Positions 8,578 to 19,869 of a DNA stretch of 64,000 bases are shown piece by piece. The notes below the pieces were generated by a model. The model ran no database searches. It worked only from the letters and a program-made list of their open reading frames with translations, and was not told where the DNA came from. Position 1 is the first letter of the stretch, and each line of letters begins with the position of its first letter. Made by a program: the position numbers and the translations under genes. The DNA is from Gammaproteobacteria bacterium RIFCSPHIGHO2_02_FULL_42_43 (lineage in GTDB: Bacteria; Pseudomonadota; Gammaproteobacteria; Coxiellales; Coxiellaceae). Location: contig MGXR01000006.1 in the NCBI GenBank assembly GCA_001801425.1, positions 248,001 through 312,000 of the forward strand. Direction: 5' to 3'.

Positions 8578-10719
8578 ATGATTGACTTTGAACTCGATGG
8601 AAAATCATTAACGGTGCCCGAAGGCACCACTATCATCGAAGCCGCTGATGATGCCGGTGTTTACATTCCGCGTTTTTGTTATCACAAAAAATTATCTGTG
8701 GCTGCGAATTGCCGCATGTGTTTAGTGGAAGTGGAAAAATCAGGAAAACCATTACCAGCCTGTGCCACACCCGTCACAGCCGGCATGAAAGCATTTACCA
8801 AAACTGAAAAAGCCATGAAAGCGCAGCGCGATGTGATGGAATTTTTATTGATTAATCATCCACTCGATTGCCCCATCTGCGATCAAGGCGGTGAATGTGA
8901 ATTGCAAGATTTATCGATGGAATTTGGTGCGTCGCATTCGAGTTATCATCAGCCCAAGCGTGCGGTACACAGCGATGATATTGGTCCATTGATTGAAACA
9001 GAAATGACGCGTTGCATTCAATGCACACGCTGCGTGCGATTTGGCGAAGAAGTGGCGGGGTTGCGCGAATTAGGTGTGGTGAATCGCGGCGAAAAAGAAG
9101 AAATTACAACTTATGTCAAGCATTTTTTAAAATCAGAGATGTCGGGAAATATTATTGATATTTGTCCTGTTGGTGCGCTCACCAACAAACCGGCGCGTTA
9201 TGAAGTGCGTGGCTGGGAAGTGAAAGAACATCCGTCGATTTCAATGCATGATTGTGTGGGCACCAATTTATATTTACATACGCGTTATTCCGATGAGACG
9301 AAAGAAAATAAAGTGTTTCGTGCAGTACCAAAAAAAAATGAATCGATCAATGAAGTGTGGATGAGTGATCGCGATCGATTCAGCGTGGAAGCGTTGTATC
9401 ACGCTGATCGCGTCACTAAGCCGCAAATGAAGAAAAAAAATCAATGGGTGGAAGTGGAGTGGCAATACGCGCTTGATGCAATTGCGCATTTAACTGCACA
9501 CATTCAAAAAGAAAAAGGAGTGAATCAAATTGCGGGGTTGGCGGGATATACGTCGACTGTTGAGGAATATTATATTTTTCAAAAATACATTCGCGCGCTC
9601 GGTTCACCGCATGTCGATCATCGCATTCGCGAAATGGATTTTAGCGATCAATCGTCTCGCGAATCAATGCCCGTTTTTTCAAAATGCATCAGTGATATTG
9701 AAAATGCCGATGCATTATTGTTGATTGGATCCAATGTTCGCCAAGAGCAGCCCATTCTCAGCACACGTATTTTTAAATCCACGCAAGATCAATTGCGTGT
9801 GATGGCAATTAATCCAATCGATCACCCGTTTGTTTTTCCCCTCAGTGAAAAAATTATTCACGCTGATGTGATTGATTCACTGGCGCAAGTGGTGAAAGTG
9901 ATTGCACTGGCAAAAAAAGAGATGATCACTGGTTTGGAAAATATTACGCCATCAAAAGCCGCGCAAACGATGGCTGAAAAATTATTGTTTGCGCAGTCTC
10001 CGATGATTTTTTTGGGCGCGCATGCTTTGCATCATCCGAACGCGGCAGTGATTCGTCAATTGACATATTGCTTAGAGAAATGGTTGGGTTCCGCAGTCGC
10101 TTATTTAACAGATGGTGCAAATAGCGCGGGTGCGTGGATGGCGGGTTGTGTGCCGCATCGCGGTGTCGCAGGCATTTCTGTGAAAACGATGGGTAGCGAT
10201 GCAAAGACGTTACTGTGTGATCACCCAGTTTCCGCTTATTTCTTATTTAATTTTGAGCCAGAGTTTGATTGCGCATACACTGAGCGTGCGTTGCAGGCAT
10301 TATCGAATGCAGAGCTCGTGGTTTGTTTTTCCATGTTTACGACGGAAAAAATGCGTGAATATGCCGATTTTATTTTACCGATCACGCCATTCTCAGAAAT
10401 GGATGGCACATTTGTGAATATGTGCGGCACCTGGCAATCATTTCAAGCGGCGAGTACGCCGATGGGAGATGCAAAGCCTGGCTGGAAAGTGTTGCGCGCG
10501 TTGGCAACGCTGTCGCATTTATCTGGATTTTCATATCAAAATATCGCGGCCATTGGCGACACGATTAAAAAACAATTGGACAATCATTTTTCTGCAACAG
10601 CACGATCGACGTCCATTACTTTACCAACGTTTAACGATAAAATAGTTGTTCCAGAATGGTCTTTGTATCGTGACAATGCGCTGGTGCGTCGTGCGAAAGC
10701 GTTGCAGGAATTAGTGTGA
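8578..10719 (+). CDS. nuoG: NADH-quinone oxidoreductase subunit G
   Basis: MIDFELDGKSLTVPEGTTIIEAA, YIPRFCYHKKLSVAANCRMCLVEVE, CPICDQGGECELQD; start ATG 8578 preferred over ORF start 8509. Confidence 0.95.
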   Translation: MIDFELDGKSLTVPEGTTIIEAADDAGVYIPRFCYHKKLSVAANCRMCLVEVEKSGKPLPACATPVTAGMKAFTKTEKAMKAQRDVMEFLLINHPLDCPICDQGGECELQDLSMEFGASHSSYHQPKRAVHSDDIGPLIETEMTRCIQCTRCVRFGEEVAGLRELGVVNRGEKEEITTYVKHFLKSEMSGNIIDICPVGALTNKPARYEVRGWEVKEHPSISMHDCVGTNLYLHTRYSDETKENKVFRAVPKKNESINEVWMSDRDRFSVEALYHADRVTKPQMKKKNQWVEVEWQYALDAIAHLTAHIQKEKGVNQIAGLAGYTSTVEEYYIFQKYIRALGSPHVDHRIREMDFSDQSSRESMPVFSKCISDIENADALLLIGSNVRQEQPILSTRIFKSTQDQLRVMAINPIDHPFVFPLSEKIIHADVIDSLAQVVKVIALAKKEMITGLENITPSKAAQTMAEKLLFAQSPMIFLGAHALHHPNAAVIRQLTYCLEKWLGSAVAYLTDGANSAGAWMAGCVPHRGVAGISVKTMGSDAKTLLCDHPVSAYFLFNFEPEFDCAYTERALQALSNAELVVCFSMFTTEKMREYADFILPITPFSEMDGTFVNMCGTWQSFQAASTPMGDAKPGWKVLRALATLSHLSGFSYQNIAAIGDTIKKQLDNHFSATARSTSITLPTFNDKIVVPEWSLYRDNALVRRAKALQELV

Positions 10720-10731
10720 GCGTATGAGAAC

Positions 10732-11748
10732 ATGTTAGAGCAATTAGAAACATTACTTTGGATCTTGATCAAAATCATTTGTATTTTGATTCCGTTGTTC
10801 ATTGCAGTGGCTTATATCACGATGGCGGAACGCAAAGTGATTAGTTACATGCAACAACGGATTGGCCCCAATCGCGTGGGTATTTTTGGATTGGGGCAAC
10901 CCATCGCAGATGTTTTTAAATTATTATTGAAAGAAGTGATTATTCCGCATCAATCCAATCGCTATTTATTTGTCATTGCGCCGATGTTGGCGATTATGCC
11001 AGCGCTTGCTGCGTGGGCAGTGATTCCCTTTATGCAAAATTGGGTGATTGCGAATATTAATGCGGGAATTTTATATTTATTTGCGATGACGTCGCTCGGT
11101 GTTTATGGAATATTAGTTGCGGGTTGGGCATCGAATTCAAAATACGCGTTGTTTGGAGCGCTGCGCTCTGCTGCACAAGTGATTTCATACGAAATCGCAT
11201 TGGGATTTGCATTGGTTGGCGTTATTTTGCTGTCAGGCACATTGAATTTGCAAGAATTGGTTCTGCGACAAAGCGGCGGTTTTTGGCATTGGTATTGGTT
11301 GCCGTTATTTCCATTATTTATTGTGTATTGGATTGCGAGTGTGGCAGAAACCAATCGCGCACCGTTTGATGTTGCGGAAGGCGAATCTGAAATTGTTGCA
11401 GGATTTCACGTGGAATATTCTGGCATGGCGTTTGCAATTTTCTTTTTGGCAGAATATGCAAACATGATTTTGGTTTCAGCCGTTGCGTCTATTATTTTTT
11501 TGGGTGGATGGTTATCGCCGTTTCAAGGCATCCCTGTGTTAGGAGATTTTTTTGCAATCGTGCCAGGTATTGTTTGGCTGCTCATCAAAATGTGTTTTTT
11601 TATTTTCTTGTATTTTTGGTTGCGCGCGACTTTTCCACGTTATCGTTACGATCAAATTATGCATTTGGGCTGGAAGGTATTAATTCCGGTGACGTTGGTG
11701 TGGTTGATTGTGGTGGCAGTGGCCGTATTGTTCGGGGTGAGTGCGTGA
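10732..11748 (+). CDS. nuoH: NADH-quinone oxidoreductase subunit H
   Basis: [47 protein letters not shown]. Confidence 0.97.
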   Translation: MLEQLETLLWILIKIICILIPLFIAVAYITMAERKVISYMQQRIGPNRVGIFGLGQPIADVFKLLLKEVIIPHQSNRYLFVIAPMLAIMPALAAWAVIPFMQNWVIANINAGILYLFAMTSLGVYGILVAGWASNSKYALFGALRSAAQVISYEIALGFALVGVILLSGTLNLQELVLRQSGGFWHWYWLPLFPLFIVYWIASVAETNRAPFDVAEGESEIVAGFHVEYSGMAFAIFFLAEYANMILVSAVASIIFLGGWLSPFQGIPVLGDFFAIVPGIVWLLIKMCFFIFLYFWLRATFPRYRYDQIMHLGWKVLIPVTLVWLIVVAVAVLFGVSA

Positions 11749-11749
11749 G

Positions 11750-12256
11750 ATGAAAAAAATAATCTCTTTATTAAAAAGTTTCACACTCTATGAATTATTG
11801 CGTGGATTATTGGTCACACTAAAATATTTTTTCAAGAAAAAAACGACGATTCAATACCCCGAAGAAGAAACACCGATTTCTCCGCGTTTTCGCGGCATGC
11901 TCGCGTTGCGCCGTTACCCCAACGGTGAAGAGCGTTGCATCGCCTGCAAATTATGCGAAGCAGTGTGTCCGGCGTTAGCCATTACCATTGAAGCGGGGCC
12001 TCGGCAAGATGATGGTTCGCGTCGCACCACGCGTTATGATATCGATGCATTTAAGTGCATTAATTGCGGATTTTGCGAAGAGGCGTGCCCTGTGGATGCT
12101 ATTGTGTTGACACCCGAAATGCATTATCACATCAGTGAGCGCGGGCAAAATATTTTAACCAAAGAAAAATTATTAGCCATCGGCGATCGTTATGAACAAA
12201 GAATCAATGCGAATTTAGCAGTGGCGCAAGCGGAATATGAAAGGGAAGTGTCATGA
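11750..12256 (+). CDS. nuoI: NADH-quinone oxidoreductase subunit I
   Basis: Two 4Fe-4S motifs [12 protein letters not shown] and [12 protein letters not shown]. Confidence 0.97.
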   Translation: MKKIISLLKSFTLYELLRGLLVTLKYFFKKKTTIQYPEEETPISPRFRGMLALRRYPNGEERCIACKLCEAVCPALAITIEAGPRQDDGSRRTTRYDIDAFKCINCGFCEEACPVDAIVLTPEMHYHISERGQNILTKEKLLAIGDRYEQRINANLAVAQAEYEREVS

Positions 12257-12861
12257 CCATTCCAGTTGCTGAAATTATTTTTTATGCTTTCACACTGGTG
12301 TTGATTACCTCGAGTGTGATGGTGATTACCGCTAAAAATCCTGTTAAAGCCGTTTTATTTTTAGTGGTCGCATTTTTTGCGAGCGCGGTATTGTGGATGT
12401 TATTGCAAGCAGAATTTTTATCGTTGGTGTTATTGTTTGTGTATGTGGGTGCTGTCATGACATTATTTTTATTTGTGGTCATGATGATTTCCATCGATCG
12501 CGCCGAAACGCAGACAAGCTTTGTGCGCTATTATCCTTTTGGATTTTTGGTATTTGTGGTGTTCACCGCAATTGCATGTTACGTATTTATGCATGAACAC
12601 TGGGCGTTCACCAGCATGCTGCCCGCGATTCATGATGAAAAATATAATAATGTGCAAGTGATGGGAAATTTATTGATGACGCGTTACTTATTGCCATTCG
12701 AAATGTCTGCGGTTTTATTATTAGTGGGCATGGTTGCGGCGATTGCATTGGCATTTCACGGCAGAAAAGCAGATACCAAAACGCAATCCATTCGTGCTCA
12801 ATTAAACGCGAATAAAAAAGATCGATTACGCATGATTGATTTGAAGAAAGGTGACGAATGA
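12253..12861 (+). CDS. nuoJ: NADH-quinone oxidoreductase subunit J
   Basis: Membrane protein, [50 protein letters not shown]. Confidence 0.96.
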   Translation: MTIPVAEIIFYAFTLVLITSSVMVITAKNPVKAVLFLVVAFFASAVLWMLLQAEFLSLVLLFVYVGAVMTLFLFVVMMISIDRAETQTSFVRYYPFGFLVFVVFTAIACYVFMHEHWAFTSMLPAIHDEKYNNVQVMGNLLMTRYLLPFEMSAVLLLVGMVAAIALAFHGRKADTKTQSIRAQLNANKKDRLRMIDLKKGDE

Positions 12862-13163
12862 TTCCATTGGCGGATTATTTAATTGTATCGGTTGTATTAT
12901 TAGGCTTAGGATTCGTCGGTATTATCATCAATCGTCGTAATTTAATTATTTTAATGATGTGCATAGAATTAATGTTGTTGGCGGTGAATACTAATTTTAT
13001 TGCGTTTGCACAATATTTACATCAACCCGACGGCGAAGTATTCGTATTTTTTATTTTAACGGTCGCTGCAGTTGAAGCGGCGGTTGGTTTGGCGATTTTA
13101 GTTTTATTGTATCGTCGACGTGGGTCGATCAATGTGCAGGATATGAATTTACTGAAAGGGTAG
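12858..13163 (+). CDS. nuoK: NADH-quinone oxidoreductase subunit K
   Basis: [41 protein letters not shown]. Confidence 0.96.
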   Translation: MIPLADYLIVSVVLLGLGFVGIIINRRNLIILMMCIELMLLAVNTNFIAFAQYLHQPDGEVFVFFILTVAAVEAAVGLAILVLLYRRRGSINVQDMNLLKG

Positions 13164-13194
13164 GAAGTGTGAGCGTGTGTAATCAATCAGCGGA

Positions 13195-13217
13195 GAACCG
13201 CGCGCGATAGCAAGCGG
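13195..13217. repeat. Family-1 palindromic repeat between nuoK and nuoL
   Basis: GAACCGCGCGCGATAGCAAGCGG. Confidence 0.75.
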
Positions 13218-13225
13218 GTGTTACT

Positions 13226-15187
13226 ATGTTCGAGCTAATTAAACAACTATCCCTCGCCGTGGTATTGCTGCCACTCGCGGGCTGCTTAATTGCCGGTTTA
13301 CTCGGTAAACGTGTTGGCGTGCGCGGCGCGCATGCGTTTACTATCGCTTGCATGATTGTCTCCTTCGCCTGCGCTGCCATGATTTTTAAATTAGTTGTGC
13401 TGGAAGGCAATTATTTTGACGGATCTATTTACACGTGGGCGCACAGTGGCACATTTCATTTTGATATCGGATTTTTAATCGACAGACTGACAGCAATCAT
13501 GATGTTAATCGTGACTTTCGTGTCACTCGTGGTGCACATTTACAGTATCGGATACATGCGCGGCGATTCAGGGAATCAACGATTTTTTAGTTATGTTTCT
13601 GGTTTTACATTTGCAATGTTGATGCTTGTATCGGCCAATAATTTTTTACAGTTATTTTTCGGTTGGGAAGGGGTGGGTTTAGTTTCCTATTTGTTGATTG
13701 GATTTTGGTTTCACAAAGAATCAGCAGCGACAGGAAGTCTCAAAGCATTTTTAGTGAATCGCATGGGTGATTTTGGATTTTTACTCGGCATCGCAGCGAT
13801 TATGGATTATTTTGGCAGCTTAAGTTATTCAACCGTTTTCGCAAAAGCCACGCAATTATCCGCAACCACGATCACGATTATTCCCGGCCACCCGTGGCTC
13901 ATCATCACTGTGATTTGCATTTTATTGTTTATCGGTGCGATGGGAAAATCAGCGCAGGTGCCGCTGCACGTGTGGTTGCCCGAATCCATGGAAGGTCCGA
14001 CTCCTATTTCTGCGTTGATTCATGCTGCAACGATGGTAACGGCTGGTGTGTTTATGGTCGCGCGCATGTCGCCACTATTTGAATTATCATCTGCAGCACT
14101 CAGCATGGTGATGATTGTTGGCGCAACAGGTGCTTTATTTTTAGGTTTGCTGGCATTTGTTGAATTCGATATCAAGCGCGTGATCGCCTATTCTACGATG
14201 TCGCAATTGGGTTACATGATGGCGGCGAACGGCGCTTCTGCATTTAACGCGGCGATTTTTCATTTAATGACACACGCGTGTTTTAAAGCATTATTATTTT
14301 TGGCGGCAGGTTCTGTGATTATTGCGATGCATCACGAACAAGATTTGCGAAAAATGGGTAACTTAAAAAAATATTTGCCGGTGACGTATATTACTTTTTT
14401 AATTGGCGCGTTGGCATTGTCTGCAGTGCCGCCCACGTCAGGATTTTTTTCCAAAGATGCCATCATTGAGGCTGTGCATCATAGCACAATCGTGGGCGCT
14501 GAATATTCATATATTGTTTTATTAATTGGCGCATTTGTGACGGCGTTTTATATTTTTCGCGCATTTTTTATGGCGTTTCACACGGAAGAAAAAATGGATG
14601 ATGAGGTACGCGCGCACTTAAAAGAACAGTGGATTATGCTGTTCCCTTTAATATTGCTTGCGATTCCATCATTACTGCTGGGATGGTTTGTGGTTGAGCC
14701 AATGCTATTTGCATCACCTGGATTTTTGGGTGGAAGCTTTACGGTGCTATCACAATATAACGTATTATTGATTTTGCAATCGGAATTTCACGGTGCGTGG
14801 TCACTGGTGTTGGAGTCAGTGAAAACATTACCGTTTTGGTTTTCTATTACGGGAATTGTGTGCGCGTGGTTGATGGTAATGGTAGTGCCGCAAGTGGCTT
14901 CGTGGTTTCGCCGCACGTTTTCCCGGATTTATCGCGCATTGTTGCTGCAATACGGTTTTGATTTATTGAATGAGTGGGTGTTTGTACGCGGTGGTCGTGC
15001 GATGAGCGAATTCTTTTTTAAAACGGGTGATTTGAAAGTGATTGATGGCGGCATGGTGGATGGCTCGGGTCGCGGTATCGCGCATCTCTCAACGTTCGTT
15101 CGAAAATTGCAATCCGGTTATTTATATTTTTATGTGTTTGTGATGATTGTGGCTTTATTAGCTTTATTAATCTGGTTAGTATTTTAA
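13226..15187 (+). CDS. nuoL: NADH-quinone oxidoreductase subunit L
   Basis: FFGWEGVGLVSYLLIGFWF, GKSAQVPLHVWLPESMEGPTPISALIHAATMVTAGVF. Confidence 0.97.
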   Translation: MFELIKQLSLAVVLLPLAGCLIAGLLGKRVGVRGAHAFTIACMIVSFACAAMIFKLVVLEGNYFDGSIYTWAHSGTFHFDIGFLIDRLTAIMMLIVTFVSLVVHIYSIGYMRGDSGNQRFFSYVSGFTFAMLMLVSANNFLQLFFGWEGVGLVSYLLIGFWFHKESAATGSLKAFLVNRMGDFGFLLGIAAIMDYFGSLSYSTVFAKATQLSATTITIIPGHPWLIITVICILLFIGAMGKSAQVPLHVWLPESMEGPTPISALIHAATMVTAGVFMVARMSPLFELSSAALSMVMIVGATGALFLGLLAFVEFDIKRVIAYSTMSQLGYMMAANGASAFNAAIFHLMTHACFKALLFLAAGSVIIAMHHEQDLRKMGNLKKYLPVTYITFLIGALALSAVPPTSGFFSKDAIIEAVHHSTIVGAEYSYIVLLIGAFVTAFYIFRAFFMAFHTEEKMDDEVRAHLKEQWIMLFPLILLAIPSLLLGWFVVEPMLFASPGFLGGSFTVLSQYNVLLILQSEFHGAWSLVLESVKTLPFWFSITGIVCAWLMVMVVPQVASWFRRTFSRIYRALLLQYGFDLLNEWVFVRGGRAMSEFFFKTGDLKVIDGGMVDGSGRGIAHLSTFVRKLQSGYLYFYVFVMIVALLALLIWLVF

Positions 15188-15188
15188 T

Positions 15189-16694
15189 ATGTTGATGCAC
15201 TTTCCATTCCTGACAACCATCATTTGGCTTCCCATTGTTGGCGCGATTCCAATTTTAATGTGTCGCGATCAACACATCAACAAAGCACGCTGGATAGGAT
15301 TATTGATTTCAGTGATTTCGTTAGCAGTGTGTATACTAATGATTTGGAAATTCGATATTAATTCTTATCACATGCAATTTCGTGAACAAGTGGCTTGGTT
15401 GCCGGTGTTGCATATTAATTACGATGTGGGTGTTGATGGTATTTCATTACCGCTTGTCGCGTTGACTTGTTTTACGACATTTATTGTTGTGTTGGCGTCG
15501 TGGACCATGGTGTCGTATCGCGTATCGCAATATTTAGCGGCATTTATGGTGATGCAGGGTGCTGTGGTGGGTGTGTTTTCATCGATTGATGCCATTTTAT
15601 TTTACTTTTTTTGGGAAGCAATGTTGATTCCCATGTATTTGAGTATTGGCATTTGGGGTGGGCCGCGTCGCTCTTATGCGGCGATTAAATTTTTTGTGTA
15701 TACATTTTTAGGTTCTGCGTTGATGTTGATTGCGTTATTGTATTTGGGATTGCACGCGAATTCATTTAGTATTTTAGATTTTTATCATTTAAAAATGACA
15801 TTGCCAGTTCAGATTTTTGTTTTTTTAGGATTTTTATTATCGTTTGCAATTAAAGTGCCGATGTGGCCGTTTCACACGTGGCTGCCAGATGCACACACGG
15901 AAGCGCCGACTGGGGGTTCCGTTGTTTTGGCGGCATTAATGTTGAAATTAGGCGCGTATGGATTTTTACGATTCAGTTTGCCAATCACGCCAGATGCGAG
16001 TCACACGCTTGCATGGATGATGATTGTGTTGTCGCTCATTTCAATTATTTATATTGGTTTTATCGCAATTGCGCAAACGGATATGAAAAAATTAATTGCG
16101 TATTCGTCCGTGTCACACATGGGATTTGTGATGCTCGGTTGTTTTATGGCGCTGATTATTGTTTCGCATACCATGAATCTCAAAGATGCTTACATGAGCA
16201 TGGAAGGTTCTATGGTGCAAATGATTTCGCATGCATTTGGTGCGGGCGCGATGTTTTTGGCGTTTGGCGTGTTGTATGAACAATTACATTCGCGTGATAT
16301 CGCGGCATTTGGAGGCGTTGCAAAAACCATGCCAATTTTTGCGGCGTTTTTCATGTTGTTTGCGATGTCTAATGTCGGTTTGCCCGGCACTTCCGGTTTT
16401 GTGGGTGAATTCATGATTTTATTGTCGACGTTTCAAGCGAGTTTTTGGGTAACATTTGTGGCCGCTTCTATTTTAGTGATTGGTGCGGCATACACACTGT
16501 GGATGTATAAACGCGTATTTTTCGGTGCAGTAACGAAAGAAACGGTTGCGAATTTAAAAGACGTGCGCGGAATTAATGTTTGGATGTTTGTATTTTTGGC
16601 CATTCCGGTAATCTGGATTGGTGTTGATCCCAATCCGTTGCTCAATATTTTTCACGCGTCTGTTGGGCATTTGCTTGAACTCTCGATTAGGTGA
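15189..16694 (+). CDS. nuoM: NADH-quinone oxidoreductase subunit M
   Basis: FFWEAMLIPMYLSIGIWGG, FHTWLPDAHTEAPTGGSVVLAALMLKLGAYG. Confidence 0.97.
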   Translation: MLMHFPFLTTIIWLPIVGAIPILMCRDQHINKARWIGLLISVISLAVCILMIWKFDINSYHMQFREQVAWLPVLHINYDVGVDGISLPLVALTCFTTFIVVLASWTMVSYRVSQYLAAFMVMQGAVVGVFSSIDAILFYFFWEAMLIPMYLSIGIWGGPRRSYAAIKFFVYTFLGSALMLIALLYLGLHANSFSILDFYHLKMTLPVQIFVFLGFLLSFAIKVPMWPFHTWLPDAHTEAPTGGSVVLAALMLKLGAYGFLRFSLPITPDASHTLAWMMIVLSLISIIYIGFIAIAQTDMKKLIAYSSVSHMGFVMLGCFMALIIVSHTMNLKDAYMSMEGSMVQMISHAFGAGAMFLAFGVLYEQLHSRDIAAFGGVAKTMPIFAAFFMLFAMSNVGLPGTSGFVGEFMILLSTFQASFWVTFVAASILVIGAAYTLWMYKRVFFGAVTKETVANLKDVRGINVWMFVFLAIPVIWIGVDPNPLLNIFHASVGHLLELSIR

Positions 16695-16698
16695 TCAC

Positions 16699-18153
16699 AT
16701 GGTATTATTATCCAATTTGTTTCCCGCCATTCCAGAAATATTTGTATTGATCATGACTGTCTGTATTTTATTGTACGGCGTTTTTTCGAAAAATAATTCC
16801 GCGCGCGCGATTTTTTATTTAGCGCAAATCACTATCGTGCTTTCTGCTTTATTGTCATTGCATTTGTTTCACGTCATGAATGAAGTGAGCGAAACTGCTT
16901 TTAGCCAATTATTTATTTTGGATAAATTAGCGGTCGCTCTAAAAGTAGCGATCGATATCGCGATGTTTTTCACTTTTTGGTATTCGTGGCTTTACAATGA
17001 GGATAATAAAATCCCCTCACTGGAATTTCATGTGCTGGGATTGTTGGCTATGCTCGGCATGATGTTGCTCGTCTCCAGCAATAATTTTGTGACATTATTT
17101 TTAAGTGTGGAGCTGATGTCGTTGCCGGTATATGCGATGGTAGCATTAGAGCGCGGTAAATTGCGTTGTATTGAAGCGGCAATGAAATATTTTATTATTG
17201 GCGCAGTCGCATCTGCATTATTGCTTTACGGCATTTCCATTTTCTTTGGCGCAACACAGAGCTTTGATCTTTTGCAAATTGCTACTGCGATTGCGCAAAC
17301 GCCAGCGAGTCAAAGTATTTTGTTGTATTTCGGTTTGATTTTTGTGATCGCAGGCATTGCGTTTAAATTGGGTGCTGCGCCATTTCATTTGTGGGTGCCG
17401 GATGTGTATGACGGTGCACCCAACTCAGTAACATTATTTATTTCAGCAGCGCCTAAATTAGCGGCATTTGGATTTGCGATTCGATTTTTCTTGGATGCAG
17501 CCCCCGGATTGCATGTGCAATGGGATCATGTGCTCATTGTATTGGCGTTACTATCGATTGCGATTGGTAATTTGGCTGCGATCATGCAAAGCAATATCAA
17601 ACGATTGTTGGCGTATTCGTCGATTGCACACATGGGTTTTATGTTGCTTGGGCTTGCGTGCGGGACAACGCGAGGGGATGCCGCAGCATTATTTTACATG
17701 ATCACTTATGCGCTCATGAGCCTCGGTGTTTTTGGTATCGTAGCACTTTTATCTAAAACTGATTTTGATGCCAATGAGTTGTCTGATTTTGCGGGATTAA
17801 GTGATCGTAATCCGTGGCTCGCTTTTATGATGATGTTATTATTGTTTTCTCTCGCAGGGTTGCCGCCGTTCGTTGGTTTTATCGCAAAAATTGGCATTCT
17901 GGAAGCGCTGATTAAAACACATGACGTGTGGATAGCTGTGGTTGCAATTATTTTTGCGATCATCGGTGTGTATTATTATATTCGCGTGATTAAAGTAATG
18001 TATTTTGAAGAAGCATCTGTGAGTTCGAAAAAACCGCCCATTCGCTGTTCGCGTAATTTAATGTTCGCGATTTCAGTGAATGGACTTGCGGTTTTGTTGC
18101 TGGGTATTTTCCCCAGCCAATTATTTTTGCTCTGTCATGCCGTTTTCAATTAA
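16699..18153 (+). CDS. nuoN: NADH-quinone oxidoreductase subunit N
   Basis: FKLGAAPFHLWVPDVYDGAPNSVTLFISAAPKLAAF; start ATG 16699. Confidence 0.96.
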   Translation: MVLLSNLFPAIPEIFVLIMTVCILLYGVFSKNNSARAIFYLAQITIVLSALLSLHLFHVMNEVSETAFSQLFILDKLAVALKVAIDIAMFFTFWYSWLYNEDNKIPSLEFHVLGLLAMLGMMLLVSSNNFVTLFLSVELMSLPVYAMVALERGKLRCIEAAMKYFIIGAVASALLLYGISIFFGATQSFDLLQIATAIAQTPASQSILLYFGLIFVIAGIAFKLGAAPFHLWVPDVYDGAPNSVTLFISAAPKLAAFGFAIRFFLDAAPGLHVQWDHVLIVLALLSIAIGNLAAIMQSNIKRLLAYSSIAHMGFMLLGLACGTTRGDAAALFYMITYALMSLGVFGIVALLSKTDFDANELSDFAGLSDRNPWLAFMMMLLLFSLAGLPPFVGFIAKIGILEALIKTHDVWIAVVAIIFAIIGVYYYIRVIKVMYFEEASVSSKKPPIRCSRNLMFAISVNGLAVLLLGIFPSQLFLLCHAVFN

Positions 18154-19071
18154 CGTCACTGGATCTTGTCCTGAAATACCAAAGATATTTCGATACAAAA
18201 TGGCCAACAAATTCATCATATAAGGCAGCGCCCATATCGCATTCAGTATGAAGACTGCGATGGCTATTGTGAACGCCACTTCTTTTGTTAAAAATACCAA
18301 ACAGAGTGCCGTCACGATACCCGGAATCAAATAAAGCACCAGGACTGACCAAATGAATGCCCAGAGAACAGTGAACCATTTTTTGGTCGTGCCTTTAATG
18401 GAGGTTATCAAAGATCTCCACGGACTTAATTTTTTGTCAACCAAGAGGTATGACGAAAAGTAACAAGCGATGGCGAGATAGAGGGTCAGTAGTCCCAGAA
18501 GCACGCCCACCACTTTAAAGAGTAGTATCATTCCACCTGACATCGCGAACATTGTTAGAAAATGAGATAGAAAGGCATGCGACAAAAAGTAAGGAATACC
18601 GATAAAAAGGCCCATTAAAACAGCCAAACCGATAAACCGCCAAACATGACACCAGTAGTGATGAAAATACTTAAAAATATAAAATCCTGTTTTCTTGCCA
18701 TTGGCATGACGAATGGGGGTTAATAAAAATCCCATGCGCATGGGCAATAAAATAAATGCATCGAGAATTCCCAACACAATGGCAAATATAACCATACCCA
18801 CGCCAAAATCCATTATCGCTTCAGGCGACGTATGTTGCGCTTGTACCATCGTATTCACGGCTGGGGCTGCTGCGTGAACCGCTGCAGCATCGGCACCCAA
18901 TCCCATCCAGGTGGGTAGGTAAGCAAACAATCCAGCAACTAATTCGCAGCCAAAAAAGATCAGCATCATTACGATGACAGATCCCCACACCGGACCTTTC
19001 AGTCCCCCGAGATTTTTCCACGCTTCGCTGAAAGCGCAACTCTTTTTGGGTGCTTCAAGCAAGTCACTCAT
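18121..19071 (-). CDS. Multi-pass membrane protein of unknown function
   Basis: 316-aa ORF with several hydrophobic segments; convergent with nuoN, 33-bp 3' overlap. Confidence 0.75.
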   Translation of the reverse strand: MSDLLEAPKKSCAFSEAWKNLGGLKGPVWGSVIVMMLIFFGCELVAGLFAYLPTWMGLGADAAAVHAAAPAVNTMVQAQHTSPEAIMDFGVGMVIFAIVLGILDAFILLPMRMGFLLTPIRHANGKKTGFYIFKYFHHYWCHVWRFIGLAVLMGLFIGIPYFLSHAFLSHFLTMFAMSGGMILLFKVVGVLLGLLTLYLAIACYFSSYLLVDKKLSPWRSLITSIKGTTKKWFTVLWAFIWSVLVLYLIPGIVTALCLVFLTKEVAFTIAIAVFILNAIWALPYMMNLLAILYRNIFGISGQDPVTLIENGMTEQK

Positions 19072-19208
19072 GACACTCTCCTTAATATTAAACTGTTACT
19101 TTCAGCAGTATAGCACAGAGAAATTTAAATTTTGAACGCTAATAATCAATAGGTTACAATTCACCGGCAGAATCACGATTCCCCCCTTGTGAAACCCCTA
19201 TCGCGCAA

Positions 19209-19240
19209 AGAGAGTTTCGCAAAGTGCGAACCTATTGTAT
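19209..19240. repeat. Interspersed motif AGAGAGTTTCGCAAAGTGCGAA..CTATTGTAT
   Basis: Second copy on the other strand at about 60981-61016. Confidence 0.7.
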
Positions 19241-19274
19241 TTCAAATAACTTCGCACTACACTGTGTTCTCAAT

Positions 19275-19351
<77 letters not shown>

Positions 19352-19365
19352 GTAACAACTTTATT

Positions 19366-19396
19366 AAAAAGGGGCTACTCAAACGCCCCTTTTTTT
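19366..19396 (+). terminator. Rho-independent terminator after tRNA-fMet
   Basis: AAAAAGGGGC-tactcaaac-GCCCCTTTTTTT. Confidence 0.88.
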
Positions 19397-19412
19397 ATGG
19401 GTTTTGATTTTG

Positions 19413-19868
19413 ATGCTACAAGGGAAAATTGAACAATTAATTGAACCGTCACTGCAAGCGTTGGGCTATGTGCTGTGGTCGTGTGATTTTGTTCCGCAGA
19501 AAAATAGTGCTTTATTGCGTATTTACATTGACAGGCTCGATGAAAAACCAGTTTCCCTGGATGATTGCACGAAAGCGAGCCGGGATGTTAGCGCGTTGTT
19601 GGATGTCGAAGATCTGATTAAAACGCGTTATTATTTAGAAGTTTCGTCTCCTGGTTTGAATCGGCAATTGCATCATCCAGCGCAATTTGAGCGATATTGT
19701 GGTTATGCAATCAAATTGCGTTTGCATTCCGCTTGGGAAAATCAAAAACATTGGACAGGTATTTTAGATAAAATAGAAAACGATCAAGTTTTTTTAACAC
19801 TTGAGAATGGCGTGATAATGCATGTGCCATTCACCAACATTCAAAAAGCAACTGTGGTAGGTAAATAA
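19413..19868 (+). CDS. rimP: Ribosome maturation factor RimP
   Basis: YLEVSSPGLNRQLHHPAQFERYCG; location upstream of nusA. Confidence 0.94.
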   Translation: MLQGKIEQLIEPSLQALGYVLWSCDFVPQKNSALLRIYIDRLDEKPVSLDDCTKASRDVSALLDVEDLIKTRYYLEVSSPGLNRQLHHPAQFERYCGYAIKLRLHSAWENQKHWTGILDKIENDQVFLTLENGVIMHVPFTNIQKATVVGK

Positions 19869-19869
19869 C

